From positions 380,688-444,687 of the forward strand of contig NZ_MCGQ01000020.1 of assembly GCF_002242805.1 (NCBI RefSeq): a DNA stretch of 64,000 nucleotides, given 5' to 3'. Shown one piece after another: positions 1-8,421 of the stretch. The DNA comes from Streptomyces diastatochromogenes. Its GTDB lineage: Bacteria; Actinomycetota; Actinomycetes; Streptomycetales; Streptomycetaceae. Each line of letters opens with the position of its first letter. Within the stretch, counting starts at the first letter, position 1. Made by a program: the position numbers and the translations under genes. The notes under the pieces were generated by a model. It was not told where the DNA came from and made no database searches. It saw only the letters and a program-made list of their open reading frames with translations.

Positions 1-273
1 GCGGATGGCCTCGGCGATCAGGTCCTTCTTCTGGCTGACGGGGAGCTGCTCGGGGTAGCTGACGGCGGGCACACGGGTGCGCCGCTCGTCCATCCGGGCC
101 GCGGCCTTGGCGATCTCGGCCTCGATCTCGGCGAGGACGGCGGCGCGGGCCTCCGGCTTACGGATCTTGCGCGCGCCCTCGAGCCGCCGGCCGAGGCGGT
201 GCGCTTCGCGCAGCGACAGCTCGGTCAGGCGGGGGGCGAGGGTGCCGAGGGCGGGGGCTGGGTGCGTAGACAT
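1..273 (-). CDS. hrpA: ATP-dependent RNA helicase HrpA, N-terminal fragment
   Basis: This is the first 91 codons of a DEAH-box RNA helicase that continues beyond the left edge. The visible part is the Arg/Glu-rich N-terminus (RLTELSLREAHRLGRRLEG, then KIRKPEARAAVLAEIEAEI) leading to YPEQLPVSQKKDLIAEAI. That is the stretch just before Walker motif I in actinobacterial HrpA (family knowledge). The ATP-binding motifs lie outside the window, so the call rests on this N-terminus alone. The ATG at 271-273 is the only reasonable start. HrpA proteins act in the cytoplasm on structured mRNA. No promoter was evident. Confidence 0.75.
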   Translation of the reverse strand, partial: MSTHPAPALGTLAPRLTELSLREAHRLGRRLEGARKIRKPEARAAVLAEIEAEIAKAAARMDERRTRVPAVSYPEQLPVSQKKDLIAEAIR

Positions 274-331
274 ACGCGATCCAGGATCTCACCTCGGGGA
301 AATCACTGGCGAACGATTTGCGCGGGGGCGC

Positions 332-643
332 TCAGGGCGTGCGCTGGGCGGGTGGTACCGCCTCCGTGCGCTGCCGGTTCGGTCCGTCGCCCAGGGCGAT
401 CGACTTCGCGGTGTTGGAGACGGCCTTGATGCCCAGGTAGGCGGTGGTCAGGCTGGTCACCGCGGTGAAGGCGGCGGTCAGCACTCCGACGATCACGGCC
501 TTGTCCCCGTTCAGCCGCCACACCCCGAAGATCGCGACTCCGGCGATGGCGAGATTGCTGACGACGACCGCGAGCAGCCCGTACCGCGCGCGATCCTTCT
601 CCAACTCGGTATCCCGAATGGCCCTGGCCTCATCCCGGCTCAT
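332..643 (-). CDS. Small two-helix membrane protein, unknown function
   Basis: A 103-residue protein that I do not recognise by name. It opens with a charged helix (MSRDEARAIRDTELEKDRARYG). Two hydrophobic segments follow at about residues 22-44 (LLAVVVSNLAIAGVAIFGVW) and 50-75 (AVIVGVLTAAFTAVTSLTTAYLG). It ends in a short polar tail. The layout suggests a small inner-membrane hairpin protein. The open frame runs further upstream through tRNA sequence, so I chose the ATG at 641-643, preceded by a purine-rich GGGGGGCAGGGA ribosome site. It is convergent with nothing and shares its strand with hrpA. No catalytic residues are visible. Confidence 0.6.
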   Translation of the reverse strand: MSRDEARAIRDTELEKDRARYGLLAVVVSNLAIAGVAIFGVWRLNGDKAVIVGVLTAAFTAVTSLTTAYLGIKAVSNTAKSIALGDGPNRQRTEAVPPAQRTP

Positions 644-728
644 CGTCCCTGCCCCCCGACGGTCACAACCGATCATCCAGAACGTAGCGCTGCCGGGGTG
701 ACCTGCCAAGAAGTCCGCCGAAACGGCG

Positions 729-756
729 AAGGCCCCGTTCTGCTGAACGGGGCCTT
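729..756 (-). terminator. Intrinsic terminator after tRNA-Phe
   Basis: A perfect 12-bp inverted repeat (AAGGCCCCGTTC / GAACGGGGCCTT) with a four-base loop lies just 3' of tRNA-Phe on the minus strand, ending in a short T run. It probably ends the tRNA transcript. Confidence 0.8.
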
Positions 757-763
757 CCGGTTG

Positions 764-837
764 TGGCTGGGGCCGGGGTCGAACCGGCGACCTATCGCTT
801 TTCAGGCGATCGCTCGTACCAACTGAGCTACCCAGCC
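764..837 (-). tRNA. tRNA-Phe (anticodon GAA)
   Basis: On the minus strand a 74-nt cloverleaf reads from GGCTGGG to CCCAGCC plus discriminator A. The anticodon loop is CTGAAAA inside the stem ATCGC/GCGAT, giving GAA for Phe. The T-loop GTTCGACCC is intact. The CCA end is not encoded. It is the last of three tRNA genes in tandem (Glu, Asp, Phe in transcription order), followed by a strong hairpin terminator. Confidence 0.97.
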
Positions 838-840
838 ACG

Positions 841-858
841 AGGTTTCCGGGGAAACCT
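841..858 (-). other. Short hairpin between tRNA-Asp and tRNA-Phe
   Basis: The inverted repeat AGGTTTCC / GGAAACCT with a two-base loop fills the spacer between the two tRNA genes. It may be a processing signal or a weak terminator. No function can be shown from sequence. Confidence 0.35.
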
Positions 859-861
859 CAG

Positions 862-936
862 CGGTCCTGACGGGATTTGAACCCGCGGCCTCCACCTTGA
901 CAGGGTGGCGAGCACTCCAAACTGCTCCACAGGACC
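862..936 (-). tRNA. tRNA-Asp (anticodon GTC)
   Basis: A 75-nt minus-strand cloverleaf with acceptor stem GGTCCTG / CAGGACC and discriminator G. The anticodon stem CCACC/GGTGG encloses loop CTGTCAA, giving GTC for Asp. The T-arm GTTCAAATC is intact and CCA is not encoded. Confidence 0.97.
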
Positions 937-974
937 AAGCTTGTGTGTGCAACAGTGTCGCACACGATCTTGCG

Positions 975-1047
975 TGCCCCCAACGGGATTCGAACCCGTG
1001 CTACCGCCTTGAAAGGGCGGCGTCCTAGGCCGCTAGACGATGAGGGC
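975..1047 (-). tRNA. tRNA-Glu (anticodon TTC)
   Basis: A 73-nt minus-strand cloverleaf. Acceptor stem GCCCTCA pairs with TGGGGGC (one G-T pair), with discriminator A. The anticodon stem CCGCC/GGCGG encloses loop CTTTCAA, giving TTC for Glu. It is the promoter-proximal gene of the three-tRNA array. Confidence 0.97.
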
Positions 1048-1127
1048 TATCGGCCCGCCTGGGCGCTTCTCAGCGCGTCGGGGACGTGAGAAGCATATGG
1101 GATGGCGGGGAGTATCGCCAAAACGGT

Positions 1128-2681
1128 TTACGACCTCGTGGGAGACGGGGCCGTGGGGGAGGGCGTGGTGCTCGGGAGTCCGCCGCGGAGCCGCTGATCG
1201 AACACTTCCTCCGGGAGGTGGCGGCTGACCTCGGCCGTGGTGAGGCCCAGGCCGCCCAGTTTGATCTCGTCCCAGGCCTGGAGGCGGCGGCTGTCGCGGT
1301 CGAAGTAGAGGATCGAGGCCTCGATCGGGTCGGGGTACTTGCCCTCCACCGCGCGCAGGCCGCTGCCGCCCGTGGAGCCCTCGATCCGCAGGCGGGTGCC
1401 GTACTTCATGACCTCCGTGCCCTCGTGGTGGAGGTGGCCCGCCAGGACCAGGGGGACCTCGCCGTCCGTCTCCCGGGCCGCGGCGGGCTCGTGCGCGATC
1501 GCCACGTCGACCGGCGTGCCCGCCGCCGCCTGGTCGCGCAGGGCCGAGGCCAGGCGGTCGCCCGCCAGCCGCTCGGCCGCGTCCCCGCCGGTCGGCGTCG
1601 AGCGGTCAGGAGTGAACTGGGGGTCGCCGATGCCCGCGAAGCGCAGGCCCGCGATCGTCTGCGCCCGGCCGTCGTCCAGGACGTGCACGTTCTTGATGCG
1701 CCGCAGGTAGCGCTGGGTGGTCAGGGAGTCGTGGTTGCCGCGGACCCAGACGTACGGCACGCCCAGGTCCCCGATCGGGTCCAGGAAGCCGTTCTCCGCC
1801 GCCGTACCGTGATCCATCGTGTCGCCGGAGTCCACGATCACGTTCACCTTGTACTGCTCCACCAGCGAGGCGATGATCTTCCAGCTCGCCGGGTTGAGGT
1901 GGATGTCGGAGACGTGCAGGACCCGCAGGGTGGCGGGGTCCGGCTGGTAGGCCGGGAGCGTGGACGTGACGTCGTACAGCTTCGTCACGTTCGTCACCAG
2001 GCGCGCCAACTCCTTCTGGTAGACGTCGAATTCGGTGACGATGCTGCGCGCGTTGCCGACCACGGAGGGTGCGGAGGAGAGCAGGCCCGAGAACCTCGGC
2101 TCCAGGACCGACTTGGGGTTCCAGGTGGCGTACGCCGTCGCCCCGGAGGCGGCCAGCAGGGCCAGCGCCAGGCCGCCGGCCGCCAGGGCGCGGCGCGGGC
2201 GGCGGTAGACGGCGAGGCCGAGGGCGGTCGCCCCGGAGACCACGGCGACGCCGGAGCGTACGGCCAGGTCGAGCGTGCCGTGCTCGACGTCGTGGGCCAC
2301 CTCGTCCTGGAGGCCGGAGAGGCGTTCGGGGTGGTCGACGAGGGCCTGGGAGCGGAGCGGGTCGAGCTGGTCGACGTTGACGTCCAGGCGGACCGGGGCG
2401 ACATGGCTGTCCAGGGTCAGCGCGCCCAGCGGGGAGACGTTGATCTTCGTACCGCCGGTCAGGGACGGGCGCAGCGCCATCGTCGTGTCCATCGGGCCGA
2501 CCGGGGCCCGTACGTTCCCGACGATCAGCAGGCCCAGCCAGGCGCCGACCAGGACCACCGCGGTGAGGCCGAGGGCGCACAGCCAGGGGTTCGGGCGGGC
2601 CGCCAGTTCGAGCGCGGGAAGACGGGTCCCGCGGGCGCGGCGGGTACGGAGGGCTGCGGCGGGGAGGCGGACGCGGGCCAT
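1128..2681 (-). CDS. Membrane-anchored metallophosphoesterase
   Basis: A 517-residue protein with a calcineurin-like phosphoesterase domain in its C-terminal half, probably facing outward. The metal-binding motifs are in order: HVSDIHLN (about residue 255), SGDTMDHG, GNHDS (about 314), AIAHEP and GHLHHEG (about 413). The N-terminal half has membrane segments near residues 31-55 (LCALGLTAVVLVGAWLGLLI), 155-175 and 182-205, with a soluble stretch between the first and second. I chose the ATG at 2679-2681 (MARVRLPAA) over one 48 bp upstream, because the longer form would overlap the divergent promoter region. Ser/Thr/Pro-rich residues end the protein. The family hydrolyses phosphomonoesters or diesters; the substrate is unknown. 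It is divergent from the small metallopeptidase gene. Confidence 0.85.
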   Translation of the reverse strand: MARVRLPAAALRTRRARGTRLPALELAARPNPWLCALGLTAVVLVGAWLGLLIVGNVRAPVGPMDTTMALRPSLTGGTKINVSPLGALTLDSHVAPVRLDVNVDQLDPLRSQALVDHPERLSGLQDEVAHDVEHGTLDLAVRSGVAVVSGATALGLAVYRRPRRALAAGGLALALLAASGATAYATWNPKSVLEPRFSGLLSSAPSVVGNARSIVTEFDVYQKELARLVTNVTKLYDVTSTLPAYQPDPATLRVLHVSDIHLNPASWKIIASLVEQYKVNVIVDSGDTMDHGTAAENGFLDPIGDLGVPYVWVRGNHDSLTTQRYLRRIKNVHVLDDGRAQTIAGLRFAGIGDPQFTPDRSTPTGGDAAERLAGDRLASALRDQAAAGTPVDVAIAHEPAAARETDGEVPLVLAGHLHHEGTEVMKYGTRLRIEGSTGGSGLRAVEGKYPDPIEASILYFDRDSRRLQAWDEIKLGGLGLTTAEVSRHLPEEVFDQRLRGGLPSTTPSPTAPSPTRS

Positions 2682-2764
2682 TGGGGCCGTATGCCCGCGT
2701 CCGGGCGCGGATATGCGACGGTTCGCCACCCTCGTACGGGCGTCCCGTACCGGACAATGACCCT

Positions 2765-3115
2765 GTGCTGGAGATGACGCGCGAGGAGTTCGAGGAACTG
2801 GTCGCCCAGGCGCTCGACCGGATCCCGTCGGAGCTGACGCGGCTGATGGACAACGTCGCGGTGTTCGTCGAGGACGAACCGCCGGCGGACGATCCCGAGC
2901 TGCTCGGGCTGTACGAGGGGACGCCGCTGACCGAGCGGGGCGAGTGGTACGCGGGTGTGCTGCCGGACCGGATCACGATCTACCGGGGGCCGACGCTGCG
3001 GATGTGCGAGAGCCGCGAGGACGTCGTCGCCGAGACCGAGGTCACCGTGGTGCACGAGATCGCCCACCACTTCGGCATCGACGACGCCCGGCTGCACGCG
3101 CTCGGGTACGGGTGA
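2765..3115 (+). CDS. Small zincin-like metallopeptidase family protein
   Basis: A protein of about 116 residues carrying HEIAHHFG near the C-terminus. This is the HExxH zinc site of the MTH1-type 'metallopeptidase family' zincin-like proteins common in actinobacteria. The preceding sequence VVAETEVTVVHEIAH and the acidic N-terminus (EEFEELVAQALDRIP, then VFVEDEPP) fit that family. An upstream in-frame extension is possible. I prefer GTG at 2765 (VLEMTREEF), with ATG at 2774 as the alternative. Neither has a strong ribosome site. It starts about 80 bp from the divergent metallophosphoesterase gene. Peptidase activity is not established for this family. Confidence 0.8.
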   Translation: MLEMTREEFEELVAQALDRIPSELTRLMDNVAVFVEDEPPADDPELLGLYEGTPLTERGEWYAGVLPDRITIYRGPTLRMCESREDVVAETEVTVVHEIAHHFGIDDARLHALGYG

Positions 3116-3212
3116 TCGGACGAAACGCCGATTCGAACGGTCCGCGTGTCCTCTTGCGGGCGGCGGGAGTTGGGGAGGTTGACTCCCGTCCTTGCCTCCG
3201 GAGGTGGCCGCC

Positions 3213-3719
3213 GTGCGCCCCATGTACGTACCCGTCCGATTGGCCGTCACGGTGCTGGCCCTCACGGCCGCGGCCGGCTGTGTGAGCGTGGGTGACGACG
3301 CCGGCCGGGCCAGGCCCTCGCACTCGGCGGGGCAGCGGGGCGGCGAGGCGCCCGACGGAGGTCCGGTGGAGGGCGGGGGCGGCCTCGGCTACGGCGGCAG
3401 CGGCTCAGGGGACGGCAAGCACGAGCACGGGGGCAAGAAGAAGCCGGGGGAGTCGGCCTCGCCCTCGGGCTCGCCGTCCGCGACGGGCAGTGCTTCGGCA
3501 GCGCCTCCGCAGCCGGGGCGGACCGTGGACCCGACTCCCACGCGGACCGCCGAGCCGACCCCCACCCAGACGCCCGAGCCGCCCCCGCCGCCCACCGAAC
3601 AGCCGACGTCCGAGCCACCCCCGCCGCCGTCCGCCGAACCGTCCTCGTCGGCCCACGAGGAGACGGGAACCCAACTGGCCCAACGGGAGCCGGCGCCTGC
3701 GGCGGGTTCGCCGGCGTAG
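3213..3719 (+). CDS. Proline/threonine-rich lipoprotein, unknown function
   Basis: A predicted lipoprotein of 168 residues. The N-terminus VRPMYVPVRLAVTVLALT ends in the lipobox LTAAAGC, with Cys as the lipidation site at about residue 22. The rest is low-complexity: a Gly-rich stretch (EGGGGLGYGGSGSGDG), a Lys patch, then Pro/Thr/Glu repeats of the form TPTxTxEP. This looks like a cell-wall-spanning spacer with no catalytic domain. I chose the GTG at 3213 because GGAGG(T) sits 7-12 bases before it; a longer in-frame start at 3192 is also possible. It lies upstream of the DEAD-box helicase in the same direction but separated by about 215 bp. Confidence 0.7.
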   Translation: MRPMYVPVRLAVTVLALTAAAGCVSVGDDAGRARPSHSAGQRGGEAPDGGPVEGGGGLGYGGSGSGDGKHEHGGKKKPGESASPSGSPSATGSASAAPPQPGRTVDPTPTRTAEPTPTQTPEPPPPPTEQPTSEPPPPPSAEPSSSAHEETGTQLAQREPAPAAGSPA

Positions 3720-3934
3720 GACGTGACGAGCGTCTCCTGGGCTCGGTTTGCCTTGGGGGGCGTTGGGTGCGTATGGTGGTAGATCGTTTGATCCCATTTG
3801 CCCGGCGCCACTGCAGAGCGCGCCGTGTGGCGCGTACTCTCCCTTGCCGTGGCGGACCGCATTGAGGCGGTCGTGAGCGATTCACGGAGTTGACGGGCGC
3901 GTGCCGAAGAGACTCCGGAAGGTTTCACATTCGC
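3720..3934 (+). promoter_or_regulatory. Leader/promoter region of the DEAD-box helicase gene
   Basis: A 215-bp region without a credible gene. It contains the small inverted repeat GATCGTTTGATC near 3782 and a hairpin GACCGC / GCGGTC (3855-3872). A GGAAGG ribosome site lies at about 3917. A long structured 5' leader is common for cold-inducible helicases (family knowledge), but regulation here is only inferred. Confidence 0.4.
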
Positions 3935-6088
3935 ATGTCCGTGTCCAGCACTGATCACATCGTCATGTCCGAGAACAACCAGGACGACGATCTGGTGACC
4001 GAGGTCACCGAAACAGCTGAGACCCCCCAGACCACCTTTGCCGACCTCGGCCTCCCCGAGGGTGTTGTGCGCAAGCTCGCACAGAACGGCGTGACCACCC
4101 CCTTCCCGATCCAGGCCGCGACCATCCCGGACGCCCTGGTCGGCAAGGACATCCTCGGCCGTGGCCGCACCGGCTCCGGCAAGACCCTCTCCTTCGGTCT
4201 GCCGACCCTGGCCACGCTGGCCGGCGGCCGCACCGAGAAGAAGCGGCCGCGTGCCGTCATCCTCACCCCGACCCGTGAGCTGGCCATGCAGGTGGCCGAC
4301 GCCCTGCAGCCCTACGGCGACGTCCTCGGCCTGAAGATGAAGGTCGTCTGCGGCGGTACGTCGATGGGCAACCAGATCTACGCCCTGGAGCGCGGTGTCG
4401 ACATCCTCGTCGCCACCCCGGGTCGGCTGCGCGACATCATCAACCGCGGTGCCTGCTCCCTGGAGGACGTGCAGATCACCGTCCTGGACGAGGCCGACCA
4501 GATGTCCGACCTGGGCTTCCTGCCCGAGGTCACCGAGCTGCTCGACCAGGTCCCGGCCGGCGGCCAGCGCATGCTCTTCTCCGCCACCATGGAGAACGAG
4601 ATCCAGACCCTCGTCGACCGCTACCTGAACAACCCTGTCTCCCACGAGGTGGACGCGGCCCAGGGCGCGGTGACGACCATGTCGCACCACATCCTCATCG
4701 TGAAGCCCAAGGACAAGGCGCCGGTCACGGCCGCGATCGCCTCCCGCAAGGGCCGCACGATCATCTTCGTCCGCACCCAGCTGGGCGCCGACCGCGTCGC
4801 CGAGCAGCTGCGCGACGCGGGCGTGAAGGCCGACGCGCTGCACGGCGGCATGACCCAGGGCGCGCGTACCCGGACGCTGGCCGACTTCAAGGACGGCTAC
4901 GTCAACGTCCTGGTCGCCACGGATGTCGCGGCTCGCGGTATCCACGTCGACGGCATCGACCTGGTCCTGAACGTGGACCCGGCCGGTGACCACAAGGACT
5001 ACCTGCACCGTGCGGGCCGTACCGCGCGTGCCGGTCGTACGGGCACGGTCGTCTCGCTGTCCCTGCCGCACCAGCGGCGTCAGATCTTCCGCCTGATGGA
5101 GGACGCCGGCGTCGACGCCGGGCGCCACATCATCCAGGGCGGTTCGGCCTTCGAGCCGGAGGTCGCCGAGATCACCGGCGCCCGGTCCATGACCGAGGTC
5201 CAGGCCGAGTCCGCGGGCAACGCCGCCCAGCAGGCCGAGCGTGAGGTCGCCCAGCTCACCAAGCAGCTGGAGCGCGCCCAGCGCCGCGCGACCGAGCTGC
5301 GCGAGGAGGCCGACCGGCTGGTCGCCCGGGTCGCCCGTGACCGTGGCGAGGACCCGGAGACCGCGGTGGCCGAGGCCCAGGCGGCCGCGGCCGAGGCCGT
5401 GGTCGAGGCGGCCGTGGCCGAGGAGCCGGCGGTGCGCGAGACCGAGCGCGAGGAGCGTCCGGCTGCGGCGTCGTACGAGCGCCGGGAGCGGCGCTCCTTC
5501 GACCGGGACCGTGGCGAGCGTGGCTTCGAGCGTCGTGACGACCGTGGTGGGCGTTCCTTCGAGCGTCGTGACGACCGCGGTGGCCGTGGCTTCGAGCGTC
5601 GTGACGACCGTGGTGACCGTGGTGGGCGTTCCTTCGAGCGTCGCGACGAGCGTCGGCCGTTCGACCGGGACCGTGGCGAGCGTGGCTTCGAGCGTCGTGA
5701 CGACCGTGGTGACCGTGGTGGGCGTTCCTTCGAGCGTCGCGACGACCGTGGTGACCGTGGTGGGCGTTCCTTCGAGCGCCGTGACGAGCGTCGGCCGTTC
5801 GACCGGGACCGTGGCGAGCGCGGTTTCGAGCGTCGGGACGACCGTGGTGGCCGCTCCTTCGAGCGCCGCGACGACCGCGGTGGTTTCCGCCGGGACGAGC
5901 GCGGTGGGCACCGGGGCAGCGACCGTCCGTTCAACCGCGACCGTCGTGACGACCGCCCGGGCTTCCGCTCCGCCGGTCACGACCGCCCCTTCGGCCGTCG
6001 TGACGACCACCGTGGCACCGGCTCCGGCTCTGGCTCCGGCTCCTTCGGCCGCCGCGACGACAAGCCGCGCTGGAAGCGCAACGGCTGA
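3935..6088 (+). CDS. DEAD-box ATP-dependent RNA helicase with Arg/Asp/Gly-rich repeat tail
   Basis: A 717-residue cytoplasmic RNA helicase. Visible motifs: Q-motif FADLGLPEGVVRKLAQNGVT; motif I GRTGSGKT (about residue 80); PTRELA; TPGR; DEAD as LDEADQ (about 184); SAT (about 215); motif V ATDVAARGIHVDG; and HRAGRTARAG. The core ends near residue 400. A Glu/Ala/Arg coiled-coil-like region follows, then a tail of imperfect repeats (ERRDDRGGRSF units, roughly residues 515-670). Such tails bind RNA in CsdA/RhlE-like proteins (family knowledge). I chose ATG 3935, with the site GGAAGG upstream; ATG 3965 (MSENNQDDD) is the alternative. The gene ends before a strong bidirectional terminator. Confidence 0.93.
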   Translation: MSVSSTDHIVMSENNQDDDLVTEVTETAETPQTTFADLGLPEGVVRKLAQNGVTTPFPIQAATIPDALVGKDILGRGRTGSGKTLSFGLPTLATLAGGRTEKKRPRAVILTPTRELAMQVADALQPYGDVLGLKMKVVCGGTSMGNQIYALERGVDILVATPGRLRDIINRGACSLEDVQITVLDEADQMSDLGFLPEVTELLDQVPAGGQRMLFSATMENEIQTLVDRYLNNPVSHEVDAAQGAVTTMSHHILIVKPKDKAPVTAAIASRKGRTIIFVRTQLGADRVAEQLRDAGVKADALHGGMTQGARTRTLADFKDGYVNVLVATDVAARGIHVDGIDLVLNVDPAGDHKDYLHRAGRTARAGRTGTVVSLSLPHQRRQIFRLMEDAGVDAGRHIIQGGSAFEPEVAEITGARSMTEVQAESAGNAAQQAEREVAQLTKQLERAQRRATELREEADRLVARVARDRGEDPETAVAEAQAAAAEAVVEAAVAEEPAVRETEREERPAAASYERRERRSFDRDRGERGFERRDDRGGRSFERRDDRGGRGFERRDDRGDRGGRSFERRDERRPFDRDRGERGFERRDDRGDRGGRSFERRDDRGDRGGRSFERRDERRPFDRDRGERGFERRDDRGGRSFERRDDRGGFRRDERGGHRGSDRPFNRDRRDDRPGFRSAGHDRPFGRRDDHRGTGSGSGSGSFGRRDDKPRWKRNG
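5489..5930 (+). repeat. In-frame tandem repeats encoding the helicase RDG tail
   Basis: Blocks such as GAGCGTCGTGACGACCGTGG and GGGCGTTCCTTCGAGCG recur about a dozen times, in one or two unit sizes, within the helicase 3' end. Larger near-identical copies (about 120 bp, near 5640-5720 and 5760-5840) show that the array grows by duplication. The repeats also hold open long spurious antisense frames. Confidence 0.85.
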
Positions 6089-6112
6089 GCGATGACAAGC
6101 TGAGCGACAACG

Positions 6113-6153
6113 AACGGCCGCGGGCCCCGGATCATCCGGGGCCCGCGGCCGTT
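6113..6153. terminator. Bidirectional terminator between convergent genes
   Basis: A perfect 19-bp inverted repeat, AACGGCCGCGGGCCCCGGA and its complement, with a three-base loop. It sits between the helicase stop and the convergent GAF/PucR regulator stop, with T-rich sequence on the right side. Confidence 0.92.
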
Positions 6154-6174
6154 TCGTTTCTGCGGCGGACGGTG

Positions 6175-8109
6175 TCAGCAGGCGGACAGCGGGGAGCGGA
6201 CCGCGTGCCGGGTGCGCTGGAGGCGCAGGGCGAGCTGTACCTCCAGCGCCCGCATGGGTTGCTGCCAGGTGGGGCCGAGCAGGTCGGTGATCCGTTCCAG
6301 GCGCCGGGAGACCGTGTTGGGGTGGACGTGCAGGGCCTCGGCGGCGCGGCGGGGGCTGCCCCCGGACGCGAAGTGGGCCTCCAGGGTGTGCACCAGATCG
6401 GTGCAGTGCCGTAGGTCGTAGGCGATCACCGGGCCGATGGTGGTCTGTACGAAGGCCGGGATGTCGGGGCTGTCCGCGAGCAGCAGGCCGAGGAAGCCCA
6501 GTTCCTGTGCCGAGGCGCTGCCCCCGTCGGTGCCGAGCGCGGTGAGCGCCTCCAGGCAGCGCCGGGCCTCCTGGTAGGTGGCGTGGACCGGGCCGGGGTG
6601 GGCGACCGGCCCGGCCGAGCCGACCGTCACCCGGCGGCCGGTCACCGCGGACAGCTCGGCGGTGACCGCCCGCCCCGCGGCCCCCGAGTCCGTGCCCGGG
6701 ACCAGCAGGACCAGGCAGTCGTCCACGATGGTCTGCAGTCCGGCCATGCGGTGGGCGTACGACGAGGCCCAGACCAGGGAGCGGCCGCTCGCCCCGCCGT
6801 CCGGCCGGGCGATCAGCACCACGTGCGGGTCGTCGAGGGCGACGCCGAGGCGCCGGGCGTGCACCGCGAGCTGCTCGGGCGAGCGGGGCGAGTCGGTGAC
6901 CAGGTCCTGCAGCAGCCGGCCGCGGCCCCCGTCGGGGGAGGCCTCGGCGCCGGCCTCCATCTGCAGCAGGACCGCGATGGACTGGGCCGTGGCCCGCAGG
7001 AGCTGGAGCTGGTGGTCGGTGACCGGCCCGTCCGGGGCCAGGATCAGGGTGCCGAGCACCTCGCGGCCGGCGGTGGCCGGACACAGCCACATGCCCTCCG
7101 CCGAGCGGACGGCGGCGAGTTCGGCGTGCGCGTCCAGGGTCCGCTGGAAGAGCGCCGTCTCGTCCAGGCCCGGGAAGTCGCCCGTGACGACCAGCGTCCT
7201 GCCGGTCGCGTCCCGCACCATCAGCGTGCCGCCCAGCTCGGCCGCGGCGTGGGCGGCGACCTTGCTCAGCCCCTGCCCGCTCAGCACCATGTCGATGAGC
7301 TGGGTGTGGATGCCGCCCAGCCGGAGCGCGGCGCTGGAGGAGTCCAGCGCCCGGGAGACGTCGAGTTCGCGTTCGCTCAGCTCGGAGCGGGTCTGGGCGA
7401 GCAGCCGGGCCTTCTTGATGGCCAGGGAGGCGAGGTCGCCCAGCGAGGACATCAGGGTGATCTCGTCGGGGGTGAAGTGGCGCACGGAGCGATCGGCGCC
7501 GTAGAGCGCGCCGAAGGTGTCGGTGCCCTCCTTCAGGGGCACCGCCATCAGCCCGTGCAGGCCCTCCGCGACGGCGACCTCGTCGGTGGGTGGGGAGTGC
7601 GGGAAGCGCTCGTCGGTGAGGTAGTCGGGGGTCCAGAAGGGGGCCGAGCGGTCGGCGGCCGCGTTGCCGACGCCGCCGTGGGCCGGGACCACGAACCCGG
7701 GGGTGAGGGTGGAGGTGTGGCCGTCGGAGACGCGCACCCGGGTACGGCCGTCGATGGGGTCCTGGAGGGTGATCCACGCCATGTCGAAGTTGAGGAGCAG
7801 CCGGGCCCGCCGGGCGATCACCTGCAGGAGCGCGTCCACGTCGTAGGGGAGGGTCAGCTCCCGGGCGGTGTCCACGAGCGCGGCCAGGGCGGCCTCGCGC
7901 TGCTGGCGGCGCGCGAACAGGCCGTGGATGTCGAGCGCCAGGGTCCGCGCCCGGTCGAGGAGGGCCTGGGACTCGGCGGACATCCAGTCGTCGGTGCTGG
8001 TGCCCGTGGGCGGTGTGAACTGGTGCGGTGGAGCCTCCAGGGCGAGCAGTTCAAGGAGCCTGATCAGTTCGTCCCGTACGAAGTCGTCCGTGCGCCGCAC
8101 CGACCCCAC
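6175..8109 (-). CDS. GAF-domain, PucR/CdaR-type transcriptional regulator
   Basis: A 644-residue cytoplasmic regulator. Residues about 75-245 form a GAF-like sensor domain (ALVDTARELTLPYDVDALLQ ... GVPLKE-like region ... FTPDEITLMSSLGDLASLAI). A middle part resembles the degenerate GGDEF-like region of CdaR proteins. The C-terminus is a PucR-type helix-turn-helix (LEAHFASGGSPRRAAEALHV, then HPNTVSRRLERI). It starts with GTG at 8107-8109. No operon partner exists: it is convergent with the helicase and has about 590 bp of gene-poor DNA upstream. Members of this group often sense small metabolites; the ligand here is unknown. Confidence 0.85.
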   Translation of the reverse strand: MGSVRRTDDFVRDELIRLLELLALEAPPHQFTPPTGTSTDDWMSAESQALLDRARTLALDIHGLFARRQQREAALAALVDTARELTLPYDVDALLQVIARRARLLLNFDMAWITLQDPIDGRTRVRVSDGHTSTLTPGFVVPAHGGVGNAAADRSAPFWTPDYLTDERFPHSPPTDEVAVAEGLHGLMAVPLKEGTDTFGALYGADRSVRHFTPDEITLMSSLGDLASLAIKKARLLAQTRSELSERELDVSRALDSSSAALRLGGIHTQLIDMVLSGQGLSKVAAHAAAELGGTLMVRDATGRTLVVTGDFPGLDETALFQRTLDAHAELAAVRSAEGMWLCPATAGREVLGTLILAPDGPVTDHQLQLLRATAQSIAVLLQMEAGAEASPDGGRGRLLQDLVTDSPRSPEQLAVHARRLGVALDDPHVVLIARPDGGASGRSLVWASSYAHRMAGLQTIVDDCLVLLVPGTDSGAAGRAVTAELSAVTGRRVTVGSAGPVAHPGPVHATYQEARRCLEALTALGTDGGSASAQELGFLGLLLADSPDIPAFVQTTIGPVIAYDLRHCTDLVHTLEAHFASGGSPRRAAEALHVHPNTVSRRLERITDLLGPTWQQPMRALEVQLALRLQRTRHAVRSPLSAC

Positions 8110-8421
8110 CCCCCAGTTGATCCGCGCGCATGCAGCGATTGACTCTCGCTAGCCGCCCGCGAAACTAGATTGTCGGCGTGGAAGCCGTCAACAATGACTT
8201 AAACCAGTGCTGAAGCCCCTATGTTTGGCTGAATCCACATGTGACGGTCCGTCTGACGGTGACCGGAACACCACTCCTGCCGTCTCCGAGGGTTGTCCCC
8301 GAACCTTCCGCAGGGCCGCCCGCGCGCCGGACAATGGTGCCGACAGCGCACCACCCAGCCGGGAGGTGCAGCTCAACGGGGGAAAAGCTCAACGGGGGAA
8401 TGTCCAACGGGGGATGGACCA
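8110..8421. other. Gene-poor promoter region with repeated Shine-Dalgarno-like units
   Basis: No convincing protein gene was seen here. A relatively A/T-rich stretch (8156-8240) probably holds the promoters for the GAF regulator and for rightward transcription. Three copies of CAACGGGGGA occur at 8374, 8390 and 8405 (15-16 bp spacing). They look like reiterated ribosome-binding sites or a regulator half-site. Confidence 0.5.

Noticed and set aside
1086..2777. Plus-strand frame of 563 codons opposite the metallophosphoesterase gene
   Set aside because: It is the Arg/Gly/Val-rich shadow of a gene with complete metal-binding motifs on the minus strand.
3389..7777. A very long minus-strand open frame of about 1460 codons across the helicase and regulator
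   Set aside because: It is antisense to two well-supported genes, and its translation is low-complexity (TTLEATLATVPVE-type repeats) caused by the helicase repeat tail.
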